Shown one piece after another: positions 1 through 7,641 of a DNA stretch of 64,000 nucleotides. Under the pieces are notes generated by a model. It had not been told where the DNA came from, searched no databases, and was given only the letters and a program-made list of their open reading frames with translations. Source of the stretch: Paenibacillus ferrarius. Lineage in GTDB: Bacteria > Bacillota > Bacilli > Paenibacillales > NBRC-103111. Numbering within the stretch: the stretch's first letter is position 1; each line of letters begins with the position of its first letter. The DNA lies in contig NZ_MBTG01000072.1 in the NCBI RefSeq assembly GCF_002027705.1, forward strand, positions 62,001 through 126,000, read 5' to 3'. A program made the translations under genes and the position numbers.

Positions 1-181
1 CCAGCTGACTTCTCAGCGAGCTGTCTTTGACATGGACAACGCTGTAGGCCTGCATATTGCTTGAGGTCGATGCCGCTTGCGCAGCAGCCAAAATAGCGTT
101 TAACTGGCTTTCGCTGACAGGCTGGTCCTTAAATTTTCGAATCGAGCGATGATTTTGCAGCAATGAAATGATTTCATTCAT
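1..181 (-). CDS. NfsA-type nitroreductase/flavin reductase, N-terminal part
   Basis: Reading down from an ATG at 181 gives about 60 residues beginning MNEIISLLQNHRSIRKF, then a run of small residues followed by SSNMQAYSV. This is the N-terminus of the oxygen-insensitive NADPH nitroreductase/flavin reductase family (NfsA/NfrA-like); the HRSIRKF and SSNMQ segments contribute to FMN binding in that family. The rest lies beyond the left edge. A ribosome-binding site (GAAGG) sits about 10 bases before the ATG. It is the last gene of a co-directional run with the MFS exporter and the luciferase-like monooxygenase, so a shared redox-stress role is plausible but inferred. Confidence 0.85.
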   Translation of the reverse strand, partial: MNEIISLLQNHRSIRKFKDQPVSESQLNAILAAAQAASTSSNMQAYSVVHVKDSSLRSQL

Positions 182-268
182 CGGGAAACAACCTTCTTTC
201 TATAAAGTTAATTTTATATGAGAAAGTCTCCATGGAAATGGTCGACAAACTGTTATCGAAGCAGCAGC

Positions 269-1459
269 TTATCTTTGGCGATCCTGCCTGTAGCTGACCA
301 GTGCCAATAGAAGTCCAAGAACGGTGATTGCCGAACCCACCCAAGGCAGAGAAGAAAGACCCATGTGCGTGATGAACCAGCCTCCGATGAAAGCACCCCC
401 GGCATTGCCCAAATTAAGTGCGGAGTGATTCGAGGTCGAAGCCAGCGCGGGCGCTTCTTTGGCCATGGTCATAATACGGACCTGAAGTCCCGGTAAAATG
501 CCGAAGGAAGCGACACCCCAGATGAAAATAGTGATGACAGCAGCAATCGGCACCCGGTCAGTCCATGCAAAAACAGCTAAAATTAAAGCTAACGCTGCAA
601 AATTCCCTATCATTGAAGGCATTAGCTTCCAATCGGCCAGCTTTCCGCCCAAAATGTTTCCGAGCGTCACACCACAGCCAAACAAAACGAGAATCCAGGT
701 TACGCTTGACTCAGAGAAGCCGGTCACTTGCTCAAGCAGCGGGGCAATGTAAGTGAACACCGTAAATAAACTGCCCGTCCCCAGAGCCCCTATCAATAAA
801 ACAAGCAGCAGTCTGGGCTGCATCAGCGCCCGAAATTGCTTCGTGAGGCTGGAATTATGCTCTTGCCGAATATGCGGAATGAAGGCGATGATGCCGATTA
901 ACGAAATAATTCCCATGATCACCACGGCGCCAAAAGAAGCTCGCCATCCGAGCTGCTGCCCGATAAACGTGCCAAAAGGAACGCCAATGATGTTCGCAAT
1001 CGTTAATCCGGCCATCATAATCGAAATCGCTCCTGCCCGCTTATCCGGGCGCACTAGATTAGCCGCAAGCACGGCTCCAACGCCAAAAAATGTACCATGT
1101 GACAGCGCCGTAACTAATCGCGCTATCATCAAGATCGTATAGTTAGGCGCTATGGCAGCAATTCCGTTGCCTAAGATAAATAAGGCCATCAAGAGGCACA
1201 GCAGCAGCTTTTGGGGCAAGCGATGCGTAACAACAGCCAAGATCGGAGCACCGATCGCTACGCCCAGCGCATAGCTCGTAATGAGCTGCCCGGCTTGGGA
1301 AATACTGACCTGCAAATCACTGGCTACATTGGGCAGAAGCCCCATAATAACAAATTCGGTCATCCCGATGGCAAAGGAACCCACCGTTAGGGAGAAAATA
1401 GAAATGGGAAACCGTTCCTTGGTTGCCAATTGTCCAGATAAACTTTCTGACTGATTCAT
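269..1459 (-). CDS. MFS transporter, DHA1-type (AraJ/PbuE-like) exporter
   Basis: This 396-residue protein has about 12 hydrophobic segments and the loop motifs of the major facilitator superfamily (GMTEFVIMGLLPNVA near the N-terminus; GAPILAVVTHRLPQK after helix 2). The TEF motif in helix 1 and the overall length fit the DHA1 group containing AraJ, YdhP and purine/sugar efflux proteins, so it is probably a proton-driven exporter in the cell membrane; the substrate cannot be told. I chose the ATG at 1459. A TTG five codons upstream (1474) is also open but abuts the AAAGG; neither start has ideal spacing. It lies 47 bases after the monooxygenase gene and is probably co-transcribed with it. Confidence 0.85.
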   Translation of the reverse strand: MNQSESLSGQLATKERFPISIFSLTVGSFAIGMTEFVIMGLLPNVASDLQVSISQAGQLITSYALGVAIGAPILAVVTHRLPQKLLLCLLMALFILGNGIAAIAPNYTILMIARLVTALSHGTFFGVGAVLAANLVRPDKRAGAISIMMAGLTIANIIGVPFGTFIGQQLGWRASFGAVVIMGIISLIGIIAFIPHIRQEHNSSLTKQFRALMQPRLLLVLLIGALGTGSLFTVFTYIAPLLEQVTGFSESSVTWILVLFGCGVTLGNILGGKLADWKLMPSMIGNFAALALILAVFAWTDRVPIAAVITIFIWGVASFGILPGLQVRIMTMAKEAPALASTSNHSALNLGNAGGAFIGGWFITHMGLSSLPWVGSAITVLGLLLALVSYRQDRQR

Positions 1460-1506
1460 ACGTGTTGCTACCAACCTTTCTAAATTAGAGCACAGTGCTG
1501 CAAGGA

Positions 1507-2511
1507 TCAGCTTGAAGCTGATTCCTGCATGATTTCCGCAACGATCTGATAAGACTTCAAACGGGCCTCGTGATCATAGATTTGTGCGGCAACAATCCAT
1601 TCATCCGCTTTGGTTTCCTGCTGGACCTGCTGCAGCCTCTGACGAACCGTCTCCTTGCTGCCAACAATGGAATAGCTTAACTGCTGCTGGACGTACATTT
1701 TTTCCTGCGCCGTCCACAAGGCTTCCATATTGTCCACCGGAGGATTCAACAATCCGGTTCTACCGCGAATAATATTTAGAAATTGCTGAAGCTGCGAGGT
1801 TGCCAATATGTTCGCTTCCTCATCCGTATCGGCCGCGATGATATTGATACCCACCATGGCATACGGCTTCTCCAGCGCTTCCGAAGGCCGGAAGCCTCCG
1901 CGATACAATTCAAGCGCCGTCAACAAGTAGCCCGGAGCAAAATGGCTTGCAAAAGCAAACGGCAGCCCCAACTGGCCAGCTAGCTGAGCACTGAATCCAC
2001 TGGAGCCAAGCAGCCAGATCGGAATGTTAAGCCCTTCGCCAGGAATAGCTCGTACGCCTGGCACCGCGGTTTCTCGAGATGGATCTAAGTAGCCCCGCAG
2101 CTCGCTCAGCATTTCCGGGAAATCATTGCCGTCGCTTCCTAAGCCGCGGCGGAGTGCACGCATGGCAGGCTGATCAGAGCCTGGTGCCCGCCCTAAGCCC
2201 AAGTCGATACGGCCTGGGTATAACGATTCCAAAGTTCCGAACTGCTCGGCGATGACGAGCGGCGCATGATTGGGCAGCATAATGCCACCGGAGCCGACAC
2301 GGATTTTCTCTGTCCCGCTGGCAACATGACTGATGATCAAAGATGTCGCCGAGCTTGCGATTCCCGGCATATTATGATGCTCGGCCAGCCAATAGCGATG
2401 ATAGCCCCACTTTTCGGCATGTTGAGCCAAATCCAGTGAACGTTTGAAAGAATCTCGAGGCGTCCCGCCGACTATGACAGGGGCCAAATCTAGAATTGAA
2501 ATGGGAACCAT
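1507..2511 (-). CDS. LLM-class flavin-dependent oxidoreductase (luciferase-like)
   Basis: The 334-residue protein belongs to the bacterial luciferase-like monooxygenase family, which uses reduced flavin and oxygen. Typical features are the N-terminal SILDLAPVIVGG, the YWLAEHHNMPG motif near residue 40, GSGGIMLPNHAPLVIAEQF near 75 and GRIDLGLGRAPGSD near 105, the arrangement of the MsnO8/YtmO-like subgroup. The ATG at 2511 has GGAGG ten bases upstream. It heads a probable operon with the MFS exporter and perhaps the nitroreductase. Its promoter region carries a sequence closely similar to the one before the SDR gene at 4859 (see 2531-2565). The substrate is unknown. Confidence 0.88.
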   Translation of the reverse strand: MVPISILDLAPVIVGGTPRDSFKRSLDLAQHAEKWGYHRYWLAEHHNMPGIASSATSLIISHVASGTEKIRVGSGGIMLPNHAPLVIAEQFGTLESLYPGRIDLGLGRAPGSDQPAMRALRRGLGSDGNDFPEMLSELRGYLDPSRETAVPGVRAIPGEGLNIPIWLLGSSGFSAQLAGQLGLPFAFASHFAPGYLLTALELYRGGFRPSEALEKPYAMVGINIIAADTDEEANILATSQLQQFLNIIRGRTGLLNPPVDNMEALWTAQEKMYVQQQLSYSIVGSKETVRQRLQQVQQETKADEWIVAAQIYDHEARLKSYQIVAEIMQESASS

Positions 2512-2530
2512 ATAATTTCTACCTCCATTT

Positions 2531-2565
2531 TTATATAACTATAAGCATCTGCTTACTTTTTGTAA
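2531..2565 (-). promoter_or_regulatory. Candidate HxlR-type operator/promoter of the monooxygenase gene
   Basis: On the minus strand this reads TTACAAAAAGTAAG, six bases, then CTTATAGTTATATAA. It closely resembles 4737-4772 in front of the SDR gene (TTACAAAAAAGTGGG, then CTTGTAATTAATTATATAA). A TTAC/AAAAA core with GTAAG-like half sites is typical of operators bound by HxlR/YodB-family winged-helix regulators. Seen: the similarity. Inferred: control of both promoters by the HxlR protein at 4364-4699. Confidence 0.5.
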
Positions 2566-2672
2566 ATTCGAAGATGCAACTTTAACAAATAACTTTATAA
2601 GCGCATTTAACAAAAACAAACCTCTGCAGCGCTAGGCATACTCGCCTATAGCTTTCAGAAGCTTGTTCGATT

Positions 2673-3230
2673 TTATTCTAAATTTGCATGCCGGCCAAAC
2701 ATGTTCTTCGCGTCATCCCCTAATCGCTCCATTAGCCTCAGAACGAGAGCATCAAAAAACAACAATAATCCTTGTTCAAATAACGAGCCCATTGGCTGTA
2801 TGGTTGTCAGAGAGCTATCGCTCTGTTCTTTGGGAGAGCCAGGAAGCTTCACAGCCACTTGCGATAATTGACCGACAGTTGATTCAGGGTGAATTGTCAC
2901 CAGCGCAACCGATGCTTCCAAACTATTTGCTTTGGCCGCCATCGAAATGAGACTTTTGGTTTCCCCAGAGCCGGAAGCGATGATCAGTACATCCTCTTTC
3001 CCGATAGGCGGAGTGACGGTTTCTCCAACCACATAAGCATCTAGGCCCAAATGCATTAATCGCATAGCGAAGGCGCGAGCCATCAAACCGGATCTACCGG
3101 CACCAGCGACAAACACTTTACGGGAGGCGAGGAGCTGGCTAATCAGCTCGTCGGCTTGTTCATCTAACCCGTCATCAGCGGACCGATTTAACTCCTGGAG
3201 GATCTTACCCAAATATTGACTCGTCTTCAT
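2673..3230 (-). CDS. hxlB: 6-phospho-3-hexuloisomerase
   Basis: This SIS-domain protein of 185 residues isomerises 3-hexulose-6-phosphate to fructose-6-phosphate, the second step of the ribulose monophosphate route that fixes formaldehyde. The phosphosugar-binding motif VAGAGRSGLMARAFAMRL (around residue 42) and IIASGSGETKS (around 83) are clear. The length is usual for the family. It follows hxlA after five bases, so the two are co-transcribed as in Bacillus subtilis, where they detoxify formaldehyde. A 160-base stretch downstream holds only the monooxygenase promoter. Confidence 0.95.
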   Translation of the reverse strand: MKTSQYLGKILQELNRSADDGLDEQADELISQLLASRKVFVAGAGRSGLMARAFAMRLMHLGLDAYVVGETVTPPIGKEDVLIIASGSGETKSLISMAAKANSLEASVALVTIHPESTVGQLSQVAVKLPGSPKEQSDSSLTTIQPMGSLFEQGLLLFFDALVLRLMERLGDDAKNMFGRHANLE

Positions 3231-3235
3231 CCGAC

Positions 3236-3871
3236 TTATGATCCTTGCTTGATCATTTTTTGCATTTCGGCGGCTGCGGCTGCACGATCATCTTGAGCGG
3301 TAATCCCTCCGCCAACGATGACAAGATCAGGGTTCGCCTTAATAACCTCAGGTAGCGTGCTTAGTTTAATTCCCCCGGCGATCGCCGTTTTGGCATGCTT
3401 CACGACCCGCTTAATGGTAAGAAGATCCTCAAAAGAATTTTTCCCGACAGCTTGAAGATCATAGCCTGTGTGCACACAAATATAGTCAACTCCGAAGGCA
3501 TCTACTTCTATAGCGCGTTGTTCCAAATTTTTGACACTGATCATGTCGACAAGAATTTGCTTGCCTTGTTTCCTAGCTTCCTCTACAGCCCCTTTAATCG
3601 TCATATCCTCGGATGCTCCAAGCACAGTCACAATATCCGCGCCAGCTTCCGATGCCTTCATGACTTCATATCCAGCTGCATCCATAATCTTCAAGTCAGC
3701 AAGCACCCTTAGGGAAGGGAACGCTTCTTTCAATTCTTTCACCGCTCTCAGTCCCTCGTTGATGACAACAGGCGTACCGATTTCAATGATATCTATAAAA
3801 GGCTCGACTTCCTTCACTAATTGTTTGGCTTGTGGAATGTCGACAAGATCTAAAGCTAATTGAAGTTCCAT
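3236..3871 (-). CDS. hxlA: 3-hexulose-6-phosphate synthase
   Basis: The enzyme condenses formaldehyde with ribulose-5-phosphate. The 211-residue TIM barrel starts MELQLALDLVDI, contains the active-site strand DLKIMDAAGYE (near residue 60), GADIVTVLGAS, and the phosphate-binding VAGGIKLSTL/VIVGGGIT region near the end, all typical of the orotidine-phosphate-decarboxylase superfamily. The ATG at 3871 was chosen because GAGGAGA lies nine bases upstream and the protein then has the family length; the open frame runs back to 3973 but that extension crosses the operators. Expression is probably activated from two operator-like sites at 3942-3983. Confidence 0.95.
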   Translation of the reverse strand: MELQLALDLVDIPQAKQLVKEVEPFIDIIEIGTPVVINEGLRAVKELKEAFPSLRVLADLKIMDAAGYEVMKASEAGADIVTVLGASEDMTIKGAVEEARKQGKQILVDMISVKNLEQRAIEVDAFGVDYICVHTGYDLQAVGKNSFEDLLTIKRVVKHAKTAIAGGIKLSTLPEVIKANPDLVIVGGGITAQDDRAAAAAEMQKMIKQGS

Positions 3872-3914
3872 CGTTGTTTCTCTCCTCATGTCTTTATTTT
3901 CTTTCATGGGGATT

Positions 3915-3983
3915 ATTGTATGTCTGATCAAAAAATAAAGATAGTACGCACTATTTGGTGACGTAGTACCCAAAAGGATACTA
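3915..3983 (-). promoter_or_regulatory. hxlAB promoter with two inverted-repeat operators
   Basis: Two sites lie upstream of hxlA: TAGTACGCACTA at 3942-3953 and the longer TAGTACCCAAAAGGATACTA at 3964-3983, with centres about 26 bases apart. A minus-strand -10 hexamer TACAAT (3920 down to 3915) follows with a poor -35, as expected for an activated promoter. In B. subtilis, HxlR activates hxlAB from two adjacent sites just upstream of the -35 box, and the arrangement here fits that. The site assignment is inference. Confidence 0.6.
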
Positions 3984-4004
3984 TGGGCTCAGCGATGCTG
4001 ATCT

Positions 4005-4252
4005 GAGCCTGCCATTATGGCAGGCTCGCTCCCTCAAAAGCACCACGCCTCCGCCAAATCCGGCGGAGACGGCCAAAAAGGCCGGCTCGGGAGATGCTCG
4101 GCCGCTTTACCTCTCTGAGCCTGCCATAATGGCAGGCTCGCTCCCTCAAAAGCACCATTTCTCCGCCAAATCCGGCTGAGACGGCCAAAAAGGCCGGCTC
4201 GGGAGATGCTCGGCCCCTTTACCTCTCTGAGCCTGCCATTATAGCAGGCTCC
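4005..4252. repeat. 112-bp tandem repeat rich in palindromes
   Basis: The palindrome GAGCCTGCCAT-n-ATGGCAGGCTC occurs at 4005-4027, 4117-4139 and, with one change, 4229-4251, exactly 112 bases apart each time. The intervening sequence is also repeated (4028-4116 versus 4140-4228) with few differences and contains two more hairpins, a TCCGCC/GGCGGA stem in the first copy and GGCC-AAAAA-GGCC in both. No credible gene is encoded; a 74-codon frame on the minus strand merely reflects the repetition. It fills the space between the hxlAB promoter and hxlR. Confidence 0.9.
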
Positions 4253-4289
4253 CGCCAAAATATAGCCCGCTGAACTGTATCAACACGTC

Positions 4290-4321
4290 AAAGAACTTCA
4301 ATCCAACGATTGAAGTTCTTT
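4290..4321 (-). terminator. Hairpin downstream of hxlR
   Basis: AAAGAACTTCAAT and ATTGAAGTTCTTT form a perfect 13-bp stem around a six-base loop. It lies 43 bases after the hxlR stop. Only a short T-run follows, so termination is probable but not certain. Confidence 0.5.
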
Positions 4322-4363
4322 AATAGCTCTTTCACAGCTCTGTTCAAGTTCTTTTCAAACCAC

Positions 4364-4699
4364 CTACTCAACCACACCCGTCTCAATCCGACCCTTATGT
4401 TTAAAACCCCAATCTGCCATAACATCCAGAACGGCCGTAATCGTAAAGCCATACTCCGTAAGGGAATACTCTACTTTAGGCGGAACCTGGGTGTATACTT
4501 TGCGGTCTATAATTCCATCATCTTCTAATTCTCTTAATTGTTGAGTCAACATTTTCTGCGTGATGTCGGGCATTCCCCGTTTTAATTCGCCAAAACGTTT
4601 AATGCCATCCGTCAGATGGCAAAGGATAACGGGCTTCCATTTGCCCCCCATCACCTTTAATGTCATTTCAACTGAACTTTTAAATAGGGGATCTCCCAA
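4364..4699 (-). CDS. HxlR-family winged-helix transcriptional regulator
   Basis: This 111-residue DNA-binding protein has the HxlR-family core: SVEMTLKVMGGKWKPVILCHL, then FGELKRGMPDITQKMLTQQL (recognition region) and the wing VPPKVEYSLTEYG. The open frame extends to 4858, but the likely start is the TTG at 4699: AAGGAG lies nine bases upstream and the protein then has the usual family length. The N-terminus lacks the redox cysteine of YodB-like members; the only early cysteine is in ILCHL. It is divergent from an SDR/NamA pair and sits behind hxlAB, so it may control either or both. Confidence 0.88.
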   Translation of the reverse strand: MGDPLFKSSVEMTLKVMGGKWKPVILCHLTDGIKRFGELKRGMPDITQKMLTQQLRELEDDGIIDRKVYTQVPPKVEYSLTEYGFTITAVLDVMADWGFKHKGRIETGVVE

Positions 4700-4710
4700 A
4701 GCTAACGACT

Positions 4711-4772
4711 CCTTAAGTATACTAAATGATACTATCTTACAAAAAAGTGGGTACTTGTAATTAATTATATAA
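4711..4772 (+). promoter_or_regulatory. Divergent hxlR/SDR control region
   Basis: The region between the two divergent genes contains AGTATACTAAATGATACTATC (roughly 4717-4737) and TTACAAAAAAGTGGGTACTT followed by GTAATTAATTATATAA (4737-4772). The ATACTA and GTACTT half sites resemble those before hxlA, and the second block resembles that before the monooxygenase gene. This suggests autoregulation and control of the SDR-namA pair by the HxlR protein (inference). Confidence 0.5.
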
Positions 4773-4858
4773 CAGCCGATAATAAAATGCATAGTTGTCA
4801 GATATACTTGGGAATCACAATACGTATGCTTGCTAACCAAAGATAGGGAGAGATTCAT

Positions 4859-5578
4859 ATGGATTTAAAAGATAAAAAAGCTCTGATTACAGGTGCCGGA
4901 AAAGGTATCGGAAAAGCTGCGGCAATTGCATTAGCCAAAGAAGGCGTTCATCTTGCACTTCTAGCCAGAAGTCAATCTGATTTGGAAACCCTTCAACAGC
5001 ATTTAACAAGTACTTACGGTGTTGAGGTGTTCATCGCCACGGCAGACATCTCCAATAAAGAGGCAGTCGATCGTGCGATTGAAGATCTGCTCGCTAAGCT
5101 GGGTTCCGTCGATATTTTGCTTAATAATGCTGGTACTGCGCAGTTTGGTACTTTGGTTGATATGGAACCCGAAGCATGGGAACGTATTATTCAAACCAAT
5201 CTGATGGGCACCTATTATGTCACACGCGCCATACTGCCTTCCATGCTCCAACAAAAGAGCGGAAGCATTATTAATATTGCCTCTACCGCTGGAGAGCGAG
5301 GTTTTGCAACGGGCTCCGCGTACTGCGCATCCAAATTCGCCGTTATCGGTTTAACTGAAGCGCTCATGCAAGAAGTGAGGAAGTCGAATATCCGTGTAAC
5401 GGCCCTAACGCCAAGTACTGTGAATACAGAATTAGCCGTCAACACAGGTCTGCCCGTTGGAGATGAGGATCGTATGATGCAGCCTGAGGATGTGGCTGAA
5501 CTGATTCTCGCCAGCTTGAAGCTGCCGCCGCGCGTCTTCATAAAAACAGCTGGCATTTGGACGACAAACCCGCAATAA
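4859..5578 (+). CDS. Short-chain dehydrogenase/reductase
   Basis: The 239-residue protein is a classical SDR that reduces or oxidises a carbonyl/alcohol with NAD(P)H. It shows the Rossmann glycine motif TGAGKGIG (residues 11-18), NNAG at about 90, the catalytic Ser in IASTAGERG and the YCASK motif at about 155. Its sequence is close to FabG-like 3-ketoacyl reductases, but genome context does not support fatty acid synthesis. AGGGAGAG precedes the ATG. It is followed after 29 bases by namA, so the two probably form an operon dealing with reactive carbonyls or quinones under the divergent HxlR-type regulator. Confidence 0.92.
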   Translation: MDLKDKKALITGAGKGIGKAAAIALAKEGVHLALLARSQSDLETLQQHLTSTYGVEVFIATADISNKEAVDRAIEDLLAKLGSVDILLNNAGTAQFGTLVDMEPEAWERIIQTNLMGTYYVTRAILPSMLQQKSGSIINIASTAGERGFATGSAYCASKFAVIGLTEALMQEVRKSNIRVTALTPSTVNTELAVNTGLPVGDEDRMMQPEDVAELILASLKLPPRVFIKTAGIWTTNPQ

Positions 5579-5607
5579 ATGCAAGTTGACATCAAGGAGG
5601 TACTTAC

Positions 5608-6636
5608 ATGAAGAAAGATTTATTTACACCTTATGACCTCAAAGGCCTGCATATAAAAAACCGCATCGTCATGGCACCCATGTGTCAATATTCCGTTACT
5701 GCGAAAGATGGCAAGCCGAATGAATGGCATTATGTCCACTACCTCAGCCGTGCGATTGGCGGTACGGGTCTAATTATTATGGAAATGACGGATATTCATC
5801 CTGATGGCCGAATTACAGATGGGGATTTGGGCATTTGGTCCGATGAGCATATTCCCGCTTTTGCCAGGATTATGGATGGTGTCCATGCGCATGGCGCCAA
5901 AATCGGCATTCAAATCGCCCATGCAGGACGCAAAGCGGAAGATGCGGAAGTGCCTGTAGCGCCATCGGCCATTCCTTTCCCTGGGGCTTCATACAAAATG
6001 CCGCGTGCGCTGACGACAAGCGAAGTACAGGAGATTGTTCAGCAGTTCGCGCAGGCTGCCCGCCGCGCTGTCAAGGCAGGTGTAGATACGATTGAGCTTC
6101 ATGGCGCTCATGGCTATCTCATCCATCAATTCCAATCACCACTCACGAATCAAAGAGATGATGAATACGGTCAAGATCTGGCTAGATTCGGCGTAGAAGT
6201 CATTCAAGCGGTTAAAAAAGAAATGCCCGCTGATATGCCGCTCATTTTCCGAATCTCTGCAGTGGAGTATGCGGATGGCGGCTACGATATTGATCACGCG
6301 ATCAAGCTGTCCAAAGCTTATCAAGCGGTAGGCGTTGATGCTTTCCATGTAAGCTCTGGCGGTGAAGGCCTTGCCGGCCAAAGAAAACCCGGAAATCATC
6401 CGGGCTATCAAGTCCCGTTCGCACGTCAGTTCCGCGAGGCGCTTCAAGTACCTGTCATCGCTGTAGGCATGCTGGAGGACCCAGCACTAGCTCAATCCGT
6501 TATTGGCAATGAAGATGCTGATATGGTAGCCATCGCCCGCGGTTTGCTGCGAGATCCTTATTGGGCCACACATGCTGCTGTTGCTTTAAAAAGCGAACCA
6601 ACCAGCATCCCGAAACCATATATTCGCGCCTACTAA
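5608..6636 (+). CDS. namA: NADPH dehydrogenase NamA (old yellow enzyme, YqjM type)
   Basis: This 342-residue FMN enzyme reduces activated double bonds and nitro compounds using NADPH. Diagnostic segments are IVMAPMCQYS (the cysteine tunes FMN in YqjM), the IAHAGRKAE histidine/arginine segment, ELHGAHGYLIHQFQSP near residue 170 and the C-terminal MVAIARGLLRDPYW that binds FMN phosphate. The length equals that of YqjM. CAAGGAGG lies before the ATG. It is the second gene of the operon with the SDR, and a strong terminator follows. Confidence 0.95.
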   Translation: MKKDLFTPYDLKGLHIKNRIVMAPMCQYSVTAKDGKPNEWHYVHYLSRAIGGTGLIIMEMTDIHPDGRITDGDLGIWSDEHIPAFARIMDGVHAHGAKIGIQIAHAGRKAEDAEVPVAPSAIPFPGASYKMPRALTTSEVQEIVQQFAQAARRAVKAGVDTIELHGAHGYLIHQFQSPLTNQRDDEYGQDLARFGVEVIQAVKKEMPADMPLIFRISAVEYADGGYDIDHAIKLSKAYQAVGVDAFHVSSGGEGLAGQRKPGNHPGYQVPFARQFREALQVPVIAVGMLEDPALAQSVIGNEDADMVAIARGLLRDPYWATHAAVALKSEPTSIPKPYIRAY

Positions 6637-6663
6637 GCTTTAAACATCATACTTGTTGGTAGC

Positions 6664-6721
6664 AAAAAAAGATTGCCCGCCCTGCGCCGGATTTATCGGT
6701 TAGGGGGCTGGCAATCTTTTT
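6664..6721. terminator. Bidirectional rho-independent terminator
   Basis: A-rich flank, stem AAAGATTGCC/GGCAATCTTT with a GC-rich interior, and TTTTT on the other side. It serves namA and the convergent PhyH gene. Confidence 0.85.
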
Positions 6722-6726
6722 ATTGC

Positions 6727-7542
6727 TTAATGCGCATCTCCGAGAAACAGCTTTTTCAAAGGCACCATCTCTTCATCCGGCACGTAATACTTAAAGCAGT
6801 TCGAACTGATATCGCCTAACAACTGACGACGCTGAGGTGCCGCATCCTTTAACAGGCTGTCTGAGGCTTTGTGATAATCAATCGGTCTCATCCAAATCGG
6901 GCTATAGCCCATGAACAACTGTCTTCGCGTAAATTCCGAGCGATTGATTCCTCCTGCATGCCAAATGTTTTGGGCAAAAATAAATACATCCCCAGGCTTC
7001 CCGCATACTTGCGTTTCTCTTTCTAGGGGAACATCGACACTGCCTTGAACTGGCTTAAAATTAGACATACGGTGACTGCCGGGAATGATCTTCGTATTGC
7101 CTCTGTCTGGCTCGGACATGTCGCTTAGAATGTAGCAGATCTTGATATAATATATAGACGTCAGTCCATTAATTGTTGGAAAAAAGGGAGCGGGACCATC
7201 CTGATGCCAGTTGATGAAGCTGTTCGTTTCCGTTAAGAGGTCATCTGGATTCGGCTTCCGAACGGTGAGGTGGGAAATATGAAGCTGAATATTATAGCCT
7301 AACAGATTCACGATAAGCGGCAGCAGAGTGGGTTCATCAATCAGCGAAGCAATCTCCGAATGCCGCTCAACGCTGTTGTAAATATTGTAAGCGAGCGACT
7401 CTTTCTCCTCGGCAAGAATGCCGTCAATAGCGGTATTTAACTGCGCTACCTTCTCATCCGAAAGAATATTACGCAAGATCAAATAACCATCCTGATGAAA
7501 CTGATTAACAAGAGGTGCGATTTCCAATGTGTTCTGATTCAT
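6727..7542 (-). CDS. Phytanoyl-CoA dioxygenase (PhyH) family protein
   Basis: The 271-residue protein is an Fe(II)/2-oxoglutarate-dependent oxygenase of the PhyH family. The metal triad is visible as H and D in NWHQDGPAPFF (near residue 117) and H in IWHAGGINRSEFTRR (near 195), whose arginine would bind 2-oxoglutarate. The N-terminal FHQDGYLILRNIL is typical of the family. The substrate is unknown. It has GGAGG before the ATG, a terminator behind the upstream lacI gene, and its own perfect operator at 7577-7592, so it is most likely the main target of that regulator. Confidence 0.88.
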   Translation of the reverse strand: MNQNTLEIAPLVNQFHQDGYLILRNILSDEKVAQLNTAIDGILAEEKESLAYNIYNSVERHSEIASLIDEPTLLPLIVNLLGYNIQLHISHLTVRKPNPDDLLTETNSFINWHQDGPAPFFPTINGLTSIYYIKICYILSDMSEPDRGNTKIIPGSHRMSNFKPVQGSVDVPLERETQVCGKPGDVFIFAQNIWHAGGINRSEFTRRQLFMGYSPIWMRPIDYHKASDSLLKDAAPQRRQLLGDISSNCFKYYVPDEEMVPLKKLFLGDAH

Positions 7543-7576
7543 AAAAGAATTCCTCCAGAGATGAATTTTAGTTGAT

Positions 7577-7592
7577 ATTTACTCGAGTAAAT
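7577..7592. promoter_or_regulatory. LacI-family operator before the PhyH gene
   Basis: ATTTACTCGAGTAAAT is a perfect 16-bp palindrome with the central CG typical of LacI-family sites, 35 bases upstream of the PhyH start. A near-identical copy lies before the adjacent lacI-family gene (8654-8669). Confidence 0.8.
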
Positions 7593-7596
7593 TATA

Positions 7597-7632
7597 AGAT
7601 AAAAATAAAAATATTCCCCCTCAGTTGGGGGC
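7597..7632 (-). terminator. Terminator of the LacI-family gene
   Basis: On the minus strand CCCCC-AACTGA-GGGGG is followed by AATATTTTTATTTTT. It separates the regulator transcript from the PhyH gene. Confidence 0.75.
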
Positions 7633-7641
7633 TCTATTTAA

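Noticed and set aside
4034..4258. A 74-codon minus-strand frame inside the tandem repeat.
   Set aside because: Internal repetition only; no ribosome-binding site and no homology recognised.
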